DNA of 64,000 nucleotides from Ridgeia piscesae (taxonomy: Eukaryota; Annelida; Polychaeta; Sabellida; Siboglinidae): the NCBI GenBank assembly GCA_025642075.2, contig JAODUO010001224.1, forward strand, positions 60,001 through 124,000, written 5' to 3'. The notes beneath the pieces are model-generated. The model was not told the DNA's origin. It searched no databases and saw only the letters and a program-made list of their open reading frames with translations. Both the position numbers and the translations under genes were made by a program. Shown piece by piece: positions 50,101 through 62,884 of this stretch. Position 1 is the stretch's first letter; every line of letters starts with the position of its first letter.

Positions 50101-52525
50101 AGATAAAATAATTAATTTTCACTTAATTCAGTGTGATCTATGTCAAGCTTTGCACAGTAGACATTGTTACAGTAAAATTAATTATTACATTTCTAGACTG
50201 CAATAAATCTGTCAGATTATTTTTCCAAACAAACTCTTGTTGCACAATGAATTGTGCAGTTAGTTTTCATTGCAAAGAAAACAGTTTTGGCCAAAATATC
50301 ACTGAACAAAACAACATCCATGAGTGAACCGATTTAATCTTTGGCATCACGAGAGGGCAGTAGAAATTTGAAAGAGACAGTGTGAGCTGTGAGGGAGTCA
50401 GAAGCGATACTTGGTGCAAACTGCAAACCACCAGTCCAAGTCAGCTGTATGATTACGGGGCAGTGAAAACAAGACGTCTACAACTTCACACTTGTGACAG
50501 CCATTTTAGTAAAGTTCTCACACTTGGTTGCTAATTAAAATGAAATGGTGTCACCAAAGAATTAGATGTTGCCTGAATGTGGGAGGGGTACAGACCGAGT
50601 AGACACTGTCATTGTCTGAAAGTGTTGTGGTGTCGGGACTGCGGACCTGCTGTAGCTTGTGCCACAGTTCGCGGTCCTGTCGCTCCAACACCTGTTGCAC
50701 GTGGAAGTCACACGCCTTACACAGACGGTACACATCGTCCAGGTGTCTCCTGTAGGCCTCCACTTCCATGTCGTAATTCGCCTACAAACATTCAGCACAT
50801 CTGCTGTTTTCCGACACCATCCAACTATAACCAAGCAAGCCTGTATCTGCATGCTTATGTTTGTTATGTTTGCTTTTCACCTGCAACTGATGTTTTGCAT
50901 GTGAGGCACCAAAAACGTCATGGGTTCATCGATGGTTGCTTGGATAAAAACTAACATTAAAAAAAATTTCCATCATAACAGATGTTAAGCAGTATTGTTC
51001 CCATATAGCATCCACACACCTCTGTTGAACTCATACCTCATCGTAGGCGACAAAGTTTGCGAGCTGCTTCACTCTGAGTAGTTGGTTCTGGTTACATCTC
51101 TCACACAGATCATTGTCGCCACCAATAAAGGTCCTCGATGAGTTGGCAGCTGGCACAGGATGGTTCAAACTCTCAGAGTACTGGGACGGGATCGGCTTGT
51201 TGTAGTCATTGTCCTTCACAGAACACATACACACATTTTGTTGAGAGAAATGACTGTGCAGTAGACATTTTCATCATAACAATCACTCTTAGAAACATAA
51301 GTTTACAGTGTATAAAGTAAATTGAGTAATCATAAAACACTCAAGACATAGCAATCTTATAGAGTACAGTAATAAAAAGTCTGCAAGTAGCTGCCAGATT
51401 CACCTGATGGTTGTCAATAAATTACTGACCAGTTCTGATATCCACAACAGCCCCACTGTTTCTTCGACTCAGTACAGGGTGCTACAGTAGTTGCTTATTT
51501 TCCTCTTTGTTGTAAGAACCACACCACCAGTCCAATACACTTCCGAGACTGGTGGTTTGGTTATAACAACAAGTGCAGTATGTTTCCGAGACTGTCAACT
51601 TGTGTGGATACCCATTATCTATTATAAGGATGAGTTCTTCACTTATGCATAGAAATGAAGCAGTGTGGGGGAAGTTTTATCAGACTTACCGCAGTGAATC
51701 CGTTGTACTGGTCACACGATGGGCAGTCCCAGCAGTTACGGTTGCCGTATGGAACGGTTGTGTCTTTAGAGCAGAACCAGCAGTTCACTCGCACAGGGAA
51801 ACGTGGCCTGCAACAGTTACACACAGTAATTACAAATTATAGTACACAAAATGGTAATCTTATACTTAGCTGGCCTAAATTATTACGGCCTTTTAAAACC
51901 TTTTTTTCTTCATATCGATGTGTATATGTTCGCAATCACTTCCGGTACAAAGAAATCAGATTAAAAAAAATGTTTTAGAACAACTTAAACACGTTTTAAA
52001 AGGCCGTAATAATTTAGGCCAGTTAAGTATAAGATTACCCACAAATAAATATACATACCCCTAACACTACAAATACAGTGCAAGTAAATTACACGCCCTT
52101 AAAATTTACATTATTATGTACACAATAATTAAGCATGTACTGTACGTAATTACTTTAAAATCCGCACTACAACTTCATATACCCTGACTACCACCAGGGT
52201 ACCTCCATACCATTCTACATCACTTCCGATACAAAAAATAAACTAATATTTTTTTAATTGTGTTTTATATCAATCAATTTAATGCTTGAGTGGGCATAAA
52301 CAAACCGATCAGATGTCACAGGGCGTGAGCGGTGCGATTTGGCTTGCAGATAATATTTATAATGTCAGTGACACTGACAGCGAGTATCGGAGTAACTCGT
52401 GCATGCATTTACCTCAAAATGCGATACGCTATGGCAGCAACAGCACAGAAGAAAGAAAAACCAGCCAACCAAGGTAGAACCACGTTAATGTCTGCTACAT
52501 TTTCGATACCTGTTTTATTTACCAT
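46007..52525 (-). CDS. TMEM201: Transmembrane protein 201 (SAMP1/NET5-like)
   Basis: Inner nuclear membrane protein linked to the LINC complex, nuclear positioning and the spindle. Exons (minus): 52413-52525, 51690-51807, 51037-51213, about 50600-50781, about 49646-49902, 48895-49101, 48140-48267, 47400-47570, 46648-46938, 46007-46113. N-terminal membrane segment LPWLAGFSFFCAVAAIAYRI is followed by the conserved cysteine-rich, zinc-binding-type domain: CWFC (47-50), PYGNRNCWDCPSCDQYNGF, PIPSQY, then LCERCNQNQ and YRRHLDDVYRLCKAC. Further membrane segments follow (TASLLCALAVFLC, VVIIAGFLLAAIAIYV, LFSWLVLFLL, LLVACSMVFV). Next come a Ser-rich nucleoplasmic region with RHRRNRPLISPARF, and a C-terminal helix LLGISIVVNLLLCLVFFGF. 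The ends of exons 4 and 5 are uncertain; phase favours a GC donor at 49646. The family match at both ends is strong. Confidence 0.93.
47138..47206. repeat. (TA)n microsatellite
   Basis: About 33 TA units in a TMEM201 intron. Confidence 0.95.
47566..47615 (-). repeat. 20-bp repeats duplicating a TMEM201 acceptor
   Basis: On the minus strand GTTGTTCCAG|GTGTGTT occurs twice, 20 bp apart, with a third partial copy upstream. The copy at exon start 47570 is used, judged by phase. Confidence 0.85.
48006..48070. repeat. (TA)n-rich microsatellite
   Basis: Interrupted TA run in a TMEM201 intron. Confidence 0.95.
51853..52039. mobile_element. 187-bp MITE
   Basis: Terminal inverted repeats of about 47 bp (51853-51899 and 51993-52039) beginning 'ggtaatcttatacttagctg' match with one or two differences. 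Flanks 'cacaaaat' and 'cacaaat' may be remnants of a target duplication. There is no coding capacity. It lies in TMEM201 intron 1. Confidence 0.85.
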
Positions 52526-54700
52526 ACTGCAACTACACGTGTGCAAACATAAATACCAGTCGCACGTGTGAAACGAAACAAATCTAAATAAACCGGAAAG
52601 GCCTAATGTTAATGGTGAAAGATATATAATATGTAGTTCTTATAATCATTCAACCCGATACAACGGCGATAAATAAAATTTTGCTTTTCATATCGCGTCA
52701 GACGTTAGTGCCAAAAACCCGTCTGAAATTATCCACAAGTCGGGGCACCCGTAATATTTCAAAGAAGAAGGCGCAAGTTTGTTGTTTGTAAAAACACACT
52801 GCATCAGTATAGTTAGGGGAAAGGTGGATAAAACAGGCGAGGTCAAAAATGGACACATCCACACATGGCTACGTCGACACATTCTTCTTCTTTTTCCTCT
52901 TGATAAAGTAGTAATTTCGACTTCTGTATAATGTTAACAAGTTTAAATTTTTGGGTGCGCCCGCACAACTAATCTCGCTCGGCTGCGTCACTTCGCCGAA
53001 AACAGTCTGGTCACCTAGCGGGCTTTTGAATGTAACCGTGTAAAGTGTTGCCACCTCACGGAGCCTGGTTAATCGAGGCTAATCCTGTCATAATTCCTGC
53101 TTCATAAACAATTGCAGATTTGTATTTCTTTTTATGTTTCTGTGGATATAAGTTTACTTTTCAATAGTTTTTACAATGTAGTATTATCTGATAAAAAGCA
53201 TATCCATATTGAATTTATTTCAAATTCGGCCTGAGAGCCAACCAGCTAGCCTCTCTACTATACTATAGTTACCTGCAAAAAATCAAAACTAACTTTACCA
53301 TTTTTATGGTGGTGCATGTTGATCGTATATGTATAATAGGTAACAAGATACCGTTTGCAGAATTTAAATATCTTTATGCATTCAAACCGTATGGCAATTT
53401 TAACTTTCAGAAAATGATACCAAATTTGTGACCAAATGCCTGCTGTGTAGCATACGTTCATACCGGGTCTGGATCACTCAACTGAAATGCACTTGCAAAC
53501 TGCTATAACCTTATAAATTGCTAGATACATTTGTAAAAAACAACTTTTTTACCTCAAGTGTAGTGTGACATTGAGATGGGTATGATCTTGAAATAACATT
53601 CTATATCCAATATTACCTATAATATTTGGTCTATTTTCTGGATTATTTGTCGGATTTTTAACAACTTTTTCTATTCAACTATCTTTAAAGCCCAATAAAT
53701 TGTTTTGCACCCACGATGGAATCCAGTGTACTCTTAACATAATTTACTATTTTCTTGTAAGACTTTCCAGTAACGTATTTTATATACGTATTTATATAAG
53801 TTAACGGGCTCAGTACAAATACCGTTTTGCGACAGACTTCAATAACCTTTATATATGCTTTATTAGCAGATTGACATATAGTACATATTTCTATAGCAGA
53901 TATGTTTGTCAACCTTGACATACATGTATCTTGGCGATGTTTCTTTGTAAATACACGAACCAGTCACCATAAGCAGCGTATTGATTAGCATAGGTAATCT
54001 CACTGTACCAATATTTATTGATAAGATGCTCAAATTAGCACATACATTTAAAATATTAACCTCATTAGAAAGATTATAATTTTTTTATATTTAAATATAC
54101 ATTCACTTCTCAACAGTGTCTTTGTATTGTGTGCAAAGATGCAGTTAGATTATGTATTAGATTTAAAAAAAATGGCCGTCATTGCAATCCTGAAAAATGG
54201 TCGGTAAATTCGAAACGACTTAGCTACAATGCGCTATATACGATTGGTATGAAAATTTCAGGGTCTTATTATTACATATTCATCTAACTACTAGCCAAAC
54301 TTCAAAAAACTTCCTCAACATGCTACGAAGATATAACTATCCGAACATATCGCATATTCACTCATCGAAATTAAATAACTCACTTAAAATTGTACAATTC
54401 ACACGGTGGCATTCTCTATCATCTTGGGTGTCAGAAAAATGTGGTTTCACCATCATGCTATTAATATAATGCGAGGTTCTTAAAAGGAGTTTCCCTGGGC
54501 CTCCCCTCATAAGCATAAATCCTAGTGGATACAAATTGCAGCCGACCTATCGATGCGTCCCTAACGGATTTGCAAGTCCCTGTCTCTACCCTATTCTGAG
54601 TTAAGGCTGGTGGTTACATCGGCAGCCCATACATATACCAGGCGGAGTTGAGGGGCTAAAAGTGCTACAACCTCACGGAGTTTGGCCAATCGAGGCTACT
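52526..54700. other. TMEM201 upstream region and unassigned DNA
   Basis: Contains the TMEM201 promoter side. A phrase 'cacctcacggag' with 'aatcgaggcta' at about 53053-53082 recurs at about 54668-54698, which indicates a dispersed repeat. Otherwise AT-rich, with no supported gene. Confidence 0.45.
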
Positions 54701-54776
54701 GCACGCACGATGCGAAACCGAGTTTTCGAAATATAATTAAAAATCATGTAAACGGTGAATAAAAACGACGAGTGAA

Positions 54777-54841
54777 ATGGCTGGGGCGGCTAGTGGGAAG
54801 GCATTTCAGAGAAGTGCAACTAACGGGAAAAATCAGTGGAG
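54777..54841 (+). CDS. Possible small first exon
   Basis: ATGGCTGGGGCGGCTAGTGG opens 22 codons (starting MAGAASGKAF) ending at a donor-like GGAG|GTATGTG. GC-rich relative to its surroundings. No downstream exon was joined with confidence. Speculative. Confidence 0.25.
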
Positions 54842-54881
54842 GTATGTGCGTATGTCAGTCTTGAAGTATTGGAATCGTAAG

Positions 54882-54884
<3 letters not shown>

Positions 54885-54950
<66 letters not shown>
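54885..54950. repeat. (TA)n microsatellite
   Basis: About 32 TA units. Confidence 0.95.
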
Positions 54951-54953
<3 letters not shown>

Positions 54954-55501
54954 GTCCGATTTAATGTTAAGTTTATAGACATAGCGATTTACGTAGCGTA
55001 GATAGTATACACGATTTTAGGACGTCTGTGTCTTTGGTAAAATTTGCATTTTACATTCTTGTACGTTGTTGTTGCCCCAAAACAGGGTATACTGCGCGAA
55101 AGATGACATTCTTCATTACTAGTCAAGATCGCCAAATACAACTTGTACTAGCCGCCGATGCCATGGCAACCACATTAATAATCGATTAAAATGTATGATT
55201 TTCATGATCATTGTTACCGGCAAAATGTTCCATTGCTTCTGCTTGTAATTATTCTTCGGACAATATAACTGTAAAACAGTCCGATTATTACAACCAGAAA
55301 CAAAATAAAGTCCTATTTGTTAACATGGAGAATATGGACTCCATGCCTCCAACCTCGTTTTCGAGCGCGAGACTTACAATTGCACCTTGCCCTATTCCCG
55401 ACCCGTCGTATGCGTTGGGGTAATGTTTTCAAAGATCACCGTCACAACGTGTGCATTACAGTAATGTCAAACTGTTTTACGACTGACGCTCGATAAGATT
55501 T

Positions 55502-55641
55502 ATGTCGACGCGTTTATCAAACGGCTGGTTTCCGGGGCGTTGCGAGACGTCTACCGATGTCAGTCTATTGAACTTGAAGGCGATTGTAGACAGTGTGTCA
55601 CACTTCCCGGGCTATGTCGTAGCCACATATCGTGATATAAG
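55502..55641 (+). CDS. Candidate coding exon, unrecognised
   Basis: From an ATG at 55502 a 46-codon frame (MSTRLSNGWFPGRCE, later DSVSHFPGYVVATYRDIR) ends at a strong donor, AAG|GTAAGAC. The composition is GC-rich and coding-like. A following acceptor 'atttcag|GTACGG' near 56466 joins in frame to YGLKERPGRCHLHRSS and a stop near 56573. Family unknown; it could also be part of a mobile element. Confidence 0.35.
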
Positions 55642-55785
55642 GTAAGACATATACTTACATCATAACAATACATGTAATAGTATGTTCCCGTTATTCTTCA
55701 ACAACCAGCGCGAAGACTATTCTATAGCCAGGTACTCATTCATATTGCCGAGCGCACTGGAGCAATTGTAGAGCCTAGCATACGG

Positions 55786-55870
55786 CTCCACACGGCAGCA
55801 CATGATTCGATCCCTGGTTCTCGTAGTCGAGAGTTCAAAGCTCGCGCTACTGTGCCACTGCGCTATTTCT
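55786..55870 (-). mobile_element. tRNA-like SINE head or tRNA pseudogene
   Basis: On the minus strand 'tagcgcagtggcac' matches the pol III A box and 'gggatcgaatcat' the B box, at tRNA-like spacing. The sequence between does not form an obvious intact tRNA, so a tRNA-derived SINE is more likely than a tRNA gene. Confidence 0.5.
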
Positions 55871-56961
55871 ACTGTAACATCTAAGCATATATTCAAACCA
55901 TAAACATGTATACTGTGGCAGAGTATCTTTAGTATATATTTCACATTAGTAAACAACACATTATAATTACTAGTAATAACAAATTATATAAGTTTAGTGG
56001 CGGCGTATGCTTTTATTGGTATCCTATAAGAAACCGTGTCCAGATATAATAAATCGCGTTTAACCAGCAACAACACCGTACATCTGTATAGTTGAATAGT
56101 ATACCGTAAACAAAGTGATCATTGTATGCATGTTTATGTATCACGTAATCATACACAACACATTTATATAAGCCATAACGTGACCATTATTCAAATTCAA
56201 GATGTGTACATTAACCAGCGGCATATTTGATAAGATTTTCTTTATTCTGCTATCCAATCATAATATCCTGGCTTCATCCAGCTGGATATTTGTAGATAAG
56301 ATTATATCCTTATAATGCTATCAAAAGTTATGTATTCACATTTTTCAAATGGCATAAATACAAAATAAACAAACTTCGTGTGTACATCCAGCGACAAGTT
56401 TGCAGGTAAGAGTATTATTTATACGGTGACATCAATAAGCATTATATATCGTGATTGCAATTTCAGGTACGGCCTGAAAGAACGACCCGGACGTTGCCAT
56501 CTGCACAGATCCTCGCCGTGTTCAATGCCAATAGTCTTTGCGTCAAGAAAGTCACCAGTGGTTTCTATGTGACACAACAGACGTGGCTTAGACTATACTG
56601 AAAACACGACGACCTAGCACTGGTATATGGTGACGGAGAGAGCTAAGGAACTATTTCAATAGTAAAACACTAGAATATATTATTTAATTACGATTGAGAG
56701 TAAACAAATACATTTGTCTTTAAACGTGAATTCACATTGTCAATTGACAACTATGCATGTATTCTTTTACCACTTCTCAACACCCTTTATTCTTGATATG
56801 GGTAGCTGGGATTCGTTGAAATTCTTACTGTGTTCATGTTATGCAATCTACTCTATGTGCACCATTAACATACAACGCATTAAAACATGCACACCTAACG
56901 TGAAGCTTTTGTTATATCATTCAGGCAGTGGTCTGAACTATTGGACTCGTCTTCTATATAT

Positions 56962-57729
56962 AGGTCGTTTGTCAGACTGGACGTGGCTCCGGGGTTCTCA
57001 GACGAACTTGCGAACGGCGATCGCAAGAGGACCCCACAGCAGCATCACGCTGACTGACATTGACAGACGCCTCGCTCGTGATTTAGGTTTCGTAACTGAC
57101 GGTGCATGTCTCTCGTCTGAAGCACGAATCAAACGATGCATGTATATTAATGTTATTGCTTGGTTAAAGTGGGGCTGAAACGCTTCAACAACCATAGCCC
57201 GAATAGAAGAACATATAATTTAGAAGATGTGTGACCATGATTTGATGAGCACGGGGCCACGGTATATTTAAATAATTTTGTTAACTTGTAAATGTTTGAC
57301 CACTGAGCGCCATCGTGTTAGGTTCAGGCTGCACTTGCTTTGACTTTGAGTGGCTCCTCTTTACTCAATGTAAATTTCCGATTTTTCCGATTCACTTCGT
57401 CACTAGACATTTCTGCGCGAAAACAAGAATATGGTGCCATATTATATATATGATGACTTTTATGCAAATCAATACATCAGTTATATATGAGTGCGGAATG
57501 GGGAATTCCCGTGAGTTCGGTAATTTCCCAACCAATTCCTGTGCGGATACGTTATACCGAAAGAGTCAATTTGTCGAAGCTGCAAGACAAGTCATTCGAA
57601 GTGACTGTACGTACACGTAACTTTGTTTATTTGAGTTCTGTGGTAAATAAAGCCCGTTTGGCCGACGACAGAACGCGTACGAATATCCACGTCATTAATA
57701 TTAATGAGGACCGAGTAGTTTGCGTTTGA
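56962..57729 (+). other. Coding-like block, unresolved
   Basis: Two plus-strand frames have coding-like composition. 56962-57178 encodes GRLSDWTWLRGSQTNLRTA and TDIDRRLARDLGFVTD and ends in a stop; it is preceded by 'tatatatag'. 57487-57729 encodes PVRIRYTERVNLSKL and NKARLADDRTRTNIHV and ends in a stop. No family was recognised and no exon structure could be established. They may be exons, or pieces of a mobile element. Confidence 0.3.
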
Positions 57730-57883
57730 AATTCTTTCATTGGTTGAAAGTCGTTTAGATTTCGAACATGCATACAAATAATTTATTGATCTATATAACG
57801 CCTACCATATTTAATATGACACCATACCTTTGTATTCGCGCAGAAATGTCTATTAATAAATTAAACGGAACAAATCGAAAATA

Positions 57884-57916
57884 TGTGTGTGTGTGTGTGT
57901 GCGTGCGTGCGTGTGT

Positions 57917-57973
<57 letters not shown>

Positions 57974-57982
57974 TGTGTGTTG

Positions 57983-58038
<56 letters not shown>

Positions 58039-58058
58039 TTTGTGTGTGTGTGTGCGTG
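57884..58058. repeat. Compound (GT)n/(TA)n microsatellite
   Basis: GT-rich tract followed by a TA run and further GT, flanked by AT-rich DNA. Confidence 0.95.
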
Positions 58059-58442
58059 TGCGCGAGCGTGTGTCTGTATGCATGTATAAAAGGTACGAAT
58101 TTATGGAATTATGTATGTATGTTTGTCTGTATGTCGGCCATGAGTTTCCACCAGTCATGCTCCAGTTTGTGTCACGCGACAGGTTATGTAACACGGAGTA
58201 AATTCAGTCTCTCACGAAATTTCTCACGAAACCTTTTTTGAGTTTGAGAAAAACTATAGTGTTCTTGTTGTGTTTACACTTTCTCAAAACACATTAAAAT
58301 GATAGTTTAATTCTGTATGCACATTCAGCATTCAGACAACACATTCCGTGAAACGTTCAGGGTGACCCTTTCGTTTTTCCAGTTAGATTACGTTATGCAC
58401 AACATAAAATACAACATTGTTCACTCGTAGGCGGCGACTTAC

Positions 58443-61400
58443 CAGAGAGGCATTGCAAATTGGCGAAGTTGCCCGTGCAAGTGAAGCACACCAAACCAGT
58501 CTCGCACCTGATGGTTTCCGTGTTACAAGCACCATTTTCTTTCACGTCCACTTTGACTAAAACAACAAACTGTAACTTTGATTGACACGACAACTTTGAT
58601 GGAAATATGGAATCAGTTCTACAACACAAAACGATGTCTTCACATTTTGTAGGGCTTTGCCAAATTATGTAGATTTAATAACCTATAACAGTGTCAGAAC
58701 ACGACCCCACCACTAGTTCATGCCTTCCTGGTATCTGTTCTTGGTGATACTTTTATTTCAGAACGCATTGACATGATTATTATGACTATACGTATGATAA
58801 CAAAAGCAAAGTAATAATAATAATAATATTCTGGTATAAAATATTTTAACTGTATCACATTACTGTATTAAGAATTACATGATTTCCTATCATTTTCATG
58901 GTTTTAAGACATCATTTTGGTGAAGCATAGGTATGGATATCTCCTGTTACATTTACACTGATAATAATTTCTAAATATCCCTTTATCTAGGGGTGCAATA
59001 CGTCTTAGGATATTAGCCCCAAAATGCACCAACCGGGTCCATTATTTAAAGATATAACATTACCGCAAAAACTAATATAACACTCGGGCTGGTAATATGA
59101 AACCAAAGCAGATGCTCACAAGACGTAAAGACAGTATTATTGTTAGACCAAAACTCGAATTTTCATAAAAAAGTGTGGAATCCATATCGCAAATGTCAAA
59201 TAAACAAAATAGAAAAAATCCAACGCAGAGCTACCCGACTTATATTACATGACTATTCAAATCATGCTGACGGACGCCGGGTCGTACAACGGAGGACATA
59301 CAAACAGTAACCATAGGATCCTCGTGGCGAGATTCAAGCTAGACGGAATGTTCGGAATATTCAGTGCTAGCAAAAATTCGAAACTTGAGATTTGTCGTTG
59401 AGCGTCTTAGTGGTCTGAATAATGTGCGCTGAGCATATCGTGAGCCAGTCTCCGATGAGCTAGCTTTTCTGGACAAGTACTCTCCGCAGACAACACGGCA
59501 TTCGGTAGCTAAAATACTCAAGGCAGCAGCAACAATGACCATCGGCCTGTGACCAAACAAGTTAAGAACAAAGGGATTTTCCACCTAGTGATCGATCGCA
59601 TGTCAAGAGAGCAGAAAGATTTAATTTGAGAACACGAAGAATGAGACGACTCGGAGGAGTTACGGAAAAGACGTACAAGATTCTGCACGACATGCGCAAG
59701 AGGTCTTTTGAAAACGCGTCATCGTTTCTGGACGAACGGCGCAACGAGACAGAGCGCCTACAAGACGGCCCGCAGATGTTTAAAGCCGTTCACCTGTTAC
59801 AACGTCACTCAAAGCTGACGGTGCACGATCAGTTTAAACATGTCATAACTGGCAAACACAAAGTTTCGTCAACCATAGCGAAACACTTCGAAACCCAATT
59901 TCAAGATGTCGTTGACATGTTTGTAAGCCGCCAAACTCGCTTGATTCCCCAGTTACTGACACAGCCGTAGAGACCACATTCGCGAGGCTCAATAACAATT
60001 GGGCTTGCGGACACGTCGCGCGGTAGATCGCCGGACTGTCAATCGAGGGGACGGTGGTTAAATCCCACCTACTGCCGTTTCGAAACTTAGGCAATTTCTT
60101 CACCCCACATTTGCCTGTGTCTTTCGGAAGAGGCACTAAAAGCCGGTGGTCCCTTCTATCTGGTGTCTATGCCAGGGGAAGTAAAAGATCCCACACAGGG
60201 GGTAAATGTGTAACCTGTAGTGGACTCACAAATTCTAGAGAAGAACAACTCCTGCGTTAGCCCAAGTTTGGGCTGTTTGGAGGTAATCACCTAAGACCTA
60301 AGACGACTCATTTCCAGGAGAATTTCTGCTGAAGTAGCCACCTGCCGAATTTTCAGGGCTCATTGCCGACACGCTCAATGAAGTTTTCGAGAAACACTAA
60401 CCACTGGACATAGGTACAGGTGTACTGATAACAGGTGTACTGATAGTACTGCAGAAACTCAGCAAACCGCTTAGCCCTCTGAATAGCCTAAGACCAATAC
60501 TGCTGCTGACAACTCTACGCAAGACGTTGTCTGTAGTCACACTGCAGCGGATCTCCGACAAAGTGGATGACTTCCTTTCACCACCCCAAAGCGAATTGGT
60601 GGCTCGCAACTAAACGTGTCGAACGATACAAGTCGGTGATCGAAATACTGGGTATCGACTTATCAAGTGTGTTCAATACAATCCGTCGAAAGAAACTCCT
60701 GAGTGTTTTGCATTCGTTCTTTGATACAGACAACGTCCACATCATACGGCTTCTGTTGTCGGCGACAAAAACCACCGTTAGGGTTGATGACGCGCTGTCT
60801 GCCCCATTTAACATAAAAGTCGGCACCCCACAAGGGGATTCACTATCGCCGGTACTCTTCGTAGTGTACCTAGAAGCAGCCCTTCGAACTTTGCGCGGAT
60901 GTTTCCTCCACCAACCACCAGCCGACCACAATTTACCCGAGGCAGACGACACCGATTTCATCTCAACCGATCAGCTCCCAAAAGAAAAATGTAGTACAGA
61001 TTCTATGAGTGTACCAATTCAACAAATATTTTGTGCTGGTGATGGTGTTTGTGGAGTGGATGTGATAAATTGCTAAATAAAGTGAACAAATAACTGACTG
61101 ATAAGAACATTTCACACACACAAATATATACTGACAACGGTTATTATATTCTGATAACATAACCCAGACAAAGAACGCAATAGTACGGTAAACATTATAA
61201 TCGTCACACTCTGAATGAACATATATAATATAACGATAACCAATACACACTAACACAATCCATAAAACAGTGGCATAAAAAGGTTCCATATATGTGATAT
61301 AATCCTAATCCTGACGTAAATTGAATGGTGTGGATTATATAAGGGAACACATACAACGAGACTTAGTAAACGGGATTCCTTTCTCATAATATGTAGATAG

Positions 61401-62146
61401 CATATAACAACCCATCTCACCGCTGTTGTTGACGCAGCTCGTGAATGAGTAACCGAATATCTGCGTGCGCGTATATGGTTTTTGTCCGCTCACGCACTTG
61501 CACTTTTTATTCAGACATTTCATTTCACCAAAGCAGTCGGCGTCCTTATCGCATGGTTCGTCGTAAAACCCTGAAATTCACACATGTGTCAGTATTCTTG
61601 TACCCGAACACCTCATCGTTATTGTTTTATTGTCTGTATTGACCTAGCCAACAGTCGCGCCATCTGATACCGGAAACGAGGCCAGTACGTGGCACTAGTT
61701 AGCAAAGTGCAGCCATATTAACAGCGAGATTTACAGTTTGTTCCTGGTTGTATATGTTTATCATATTGCATACCTACAACTCCCGCAAATCTTAAGCAAT
61801 TCCATTCAACATGACAATCAACTCAATATTCCTAGCAAGGATATGCGTGACTCAGCGCGATCCTGGACCACATTTTAACACAAATATCTCATTTAAGTCG
61901 GCGTCATGTGTAGTAGTAATGATTTGGTCAGTTTTCGCAGCATTTTAATAAACAAAAAAGAAAGGTGAATTCCAAGGAAACTTTGTGAGATATTAGTGTA
62001 CCCTTATAACTATGGCATTTGTGTATTAGCATTTATTGAAGTATTTTAAGATTACACTTAAAATAATTGCATTATTTAAATAATGTCCTAGCATCGTTCT
62101 ATGTTCACTTGAAGCTCATCACCCACCAACCCACACATCCCTACTC

Positions 62147-62216
<70 letters not shown>

Positions 62217-62401
62217 GCACGCACGCACGCACGCACGCACACACGAATACGTACATGCACATTGTACACATATTTACTTACGACCACAAAACAGGTTGTC
62301 TCTAGATGGCTGTGCGTTGTCCGAGCAATGGCATGTGTTGTTTTCACACTTTCCAGTACATATGTCAGTCGAACTGTTGCAGGATGCGCCGATTTTCTTC
62401 A
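58443..62401 (-). CDS. Three cysteine-rich exons of an unrecognised secreted or membrane protein (partial)
   Basis: Minus-strand exons 62282-62401, 61421-61570 and 58443-58556 are each flanked by AG and GT and are all in symmetric phase 1 (120, 150, 114 bp). They join as KKIGASCNSSTDICTGKC with NNTCHCSDNAQPS; then DEPCDKDADCFGEMKC with NKKCKCVSGQKPY; then ENGACNTETIRCETGLVC with FTCTGNFANLQCLSG. The spacing (C-x-DC-x-C-x-C-x-C-xxG) resembles EB or EGF-like modules of invertebrate extracellular proteins. Phase-1 symmetric exons are the usual form for shuffled extracellular modules. The N-terminus would lie beyond the right edge and the C-terminus to the left; neither was found. Intron 2 contains a LINE with an inserted SINE. 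Module identity is inference. Confidence 0.6.
59120..61076 (+). mobile_element. Decayed LINE reverse transcriptase
   Basis: Plus-strand pieces of a non-LTR retrotransposon. A short unit at 59150-59310 encodes KVWNPYRKC and KIEKIQRRATRLIL. A separate copy at about 59540-61060 encodes FLDERRNETERLQDG, then LRKTLSVVTLQRISDKVD, then RT motif A (GIDLSSVFNTI) and motif B (GTPQGDSLSPVLF). The FADD-type motif reads EADDTDFIS, with the usual aromatic residue lost. Frameshifts and a stop interrupt it. It lies antisense between two cysteine-rich exons. Confidence 0.8.
59995..60295 (+). mobile_element. tRNA-derived SINE inserted in the LINE
   Basis: 'gcgcggtagatcgccgg' resembles the A box and 'ggtggttaaatcccacc' the B box. 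A conserved-looking body follows ('ctgtgtctttcggaagaggc', 'ggtgtctatgccaggggaag'). It separates two coherent LINE segments, so it inserted after the LINE. Exact ends are uncertain. Confidence 0.6.
62151..62246. repeat. (CT)n(CA)n(CGCA)n compound microsatellite
   Basis: CT run, then CA, then GCAC units, ending about 35 bp downstream of the donor of the first cysteine-rich exon. Confidence 0.95.
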
Positions 62402-62745
62402 CTAGGAACATAACAGTGTAAATCTGTGATGTGATGCGTAATACAAATTGGAAAACAACCCCAGATGCGCATCAAACCAACCGTTGTTTTGTCAGTCTAA
62501 CAATCTGTAAGCATCAATACGCTGTCAACAAATGTATAGTAAAGGCCAGGGAGCTCATTTGAGTAAGAATGGTTTTAGAGGTTTTTAATGATGGGAGAAT
62601 GGCGGAATATCTGCAACTGATCTATCCGAATGGGAACATATGTTGGCGCAGCTACAGAACAATCTCTAGTTCCAATCTTATAATTAACTCAACAAAATTT
62701 ATATGCCAAGAGTATTACAAAGACAAGAGTGGTACAAGTAGTACT

Positions 62746-62884
<139 letters not shown>

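Noticed and set aside
52332..52571. Plus-strand frame with a hydrophobic start, ATG and apparent donor
   Set aside because: The minus strand of the same stretch encodes TMEM201 exon 1 (LAGFSFFCAVAAIAYRI) with correct phase into the CWFC exon, so the plus frame is a shadow.
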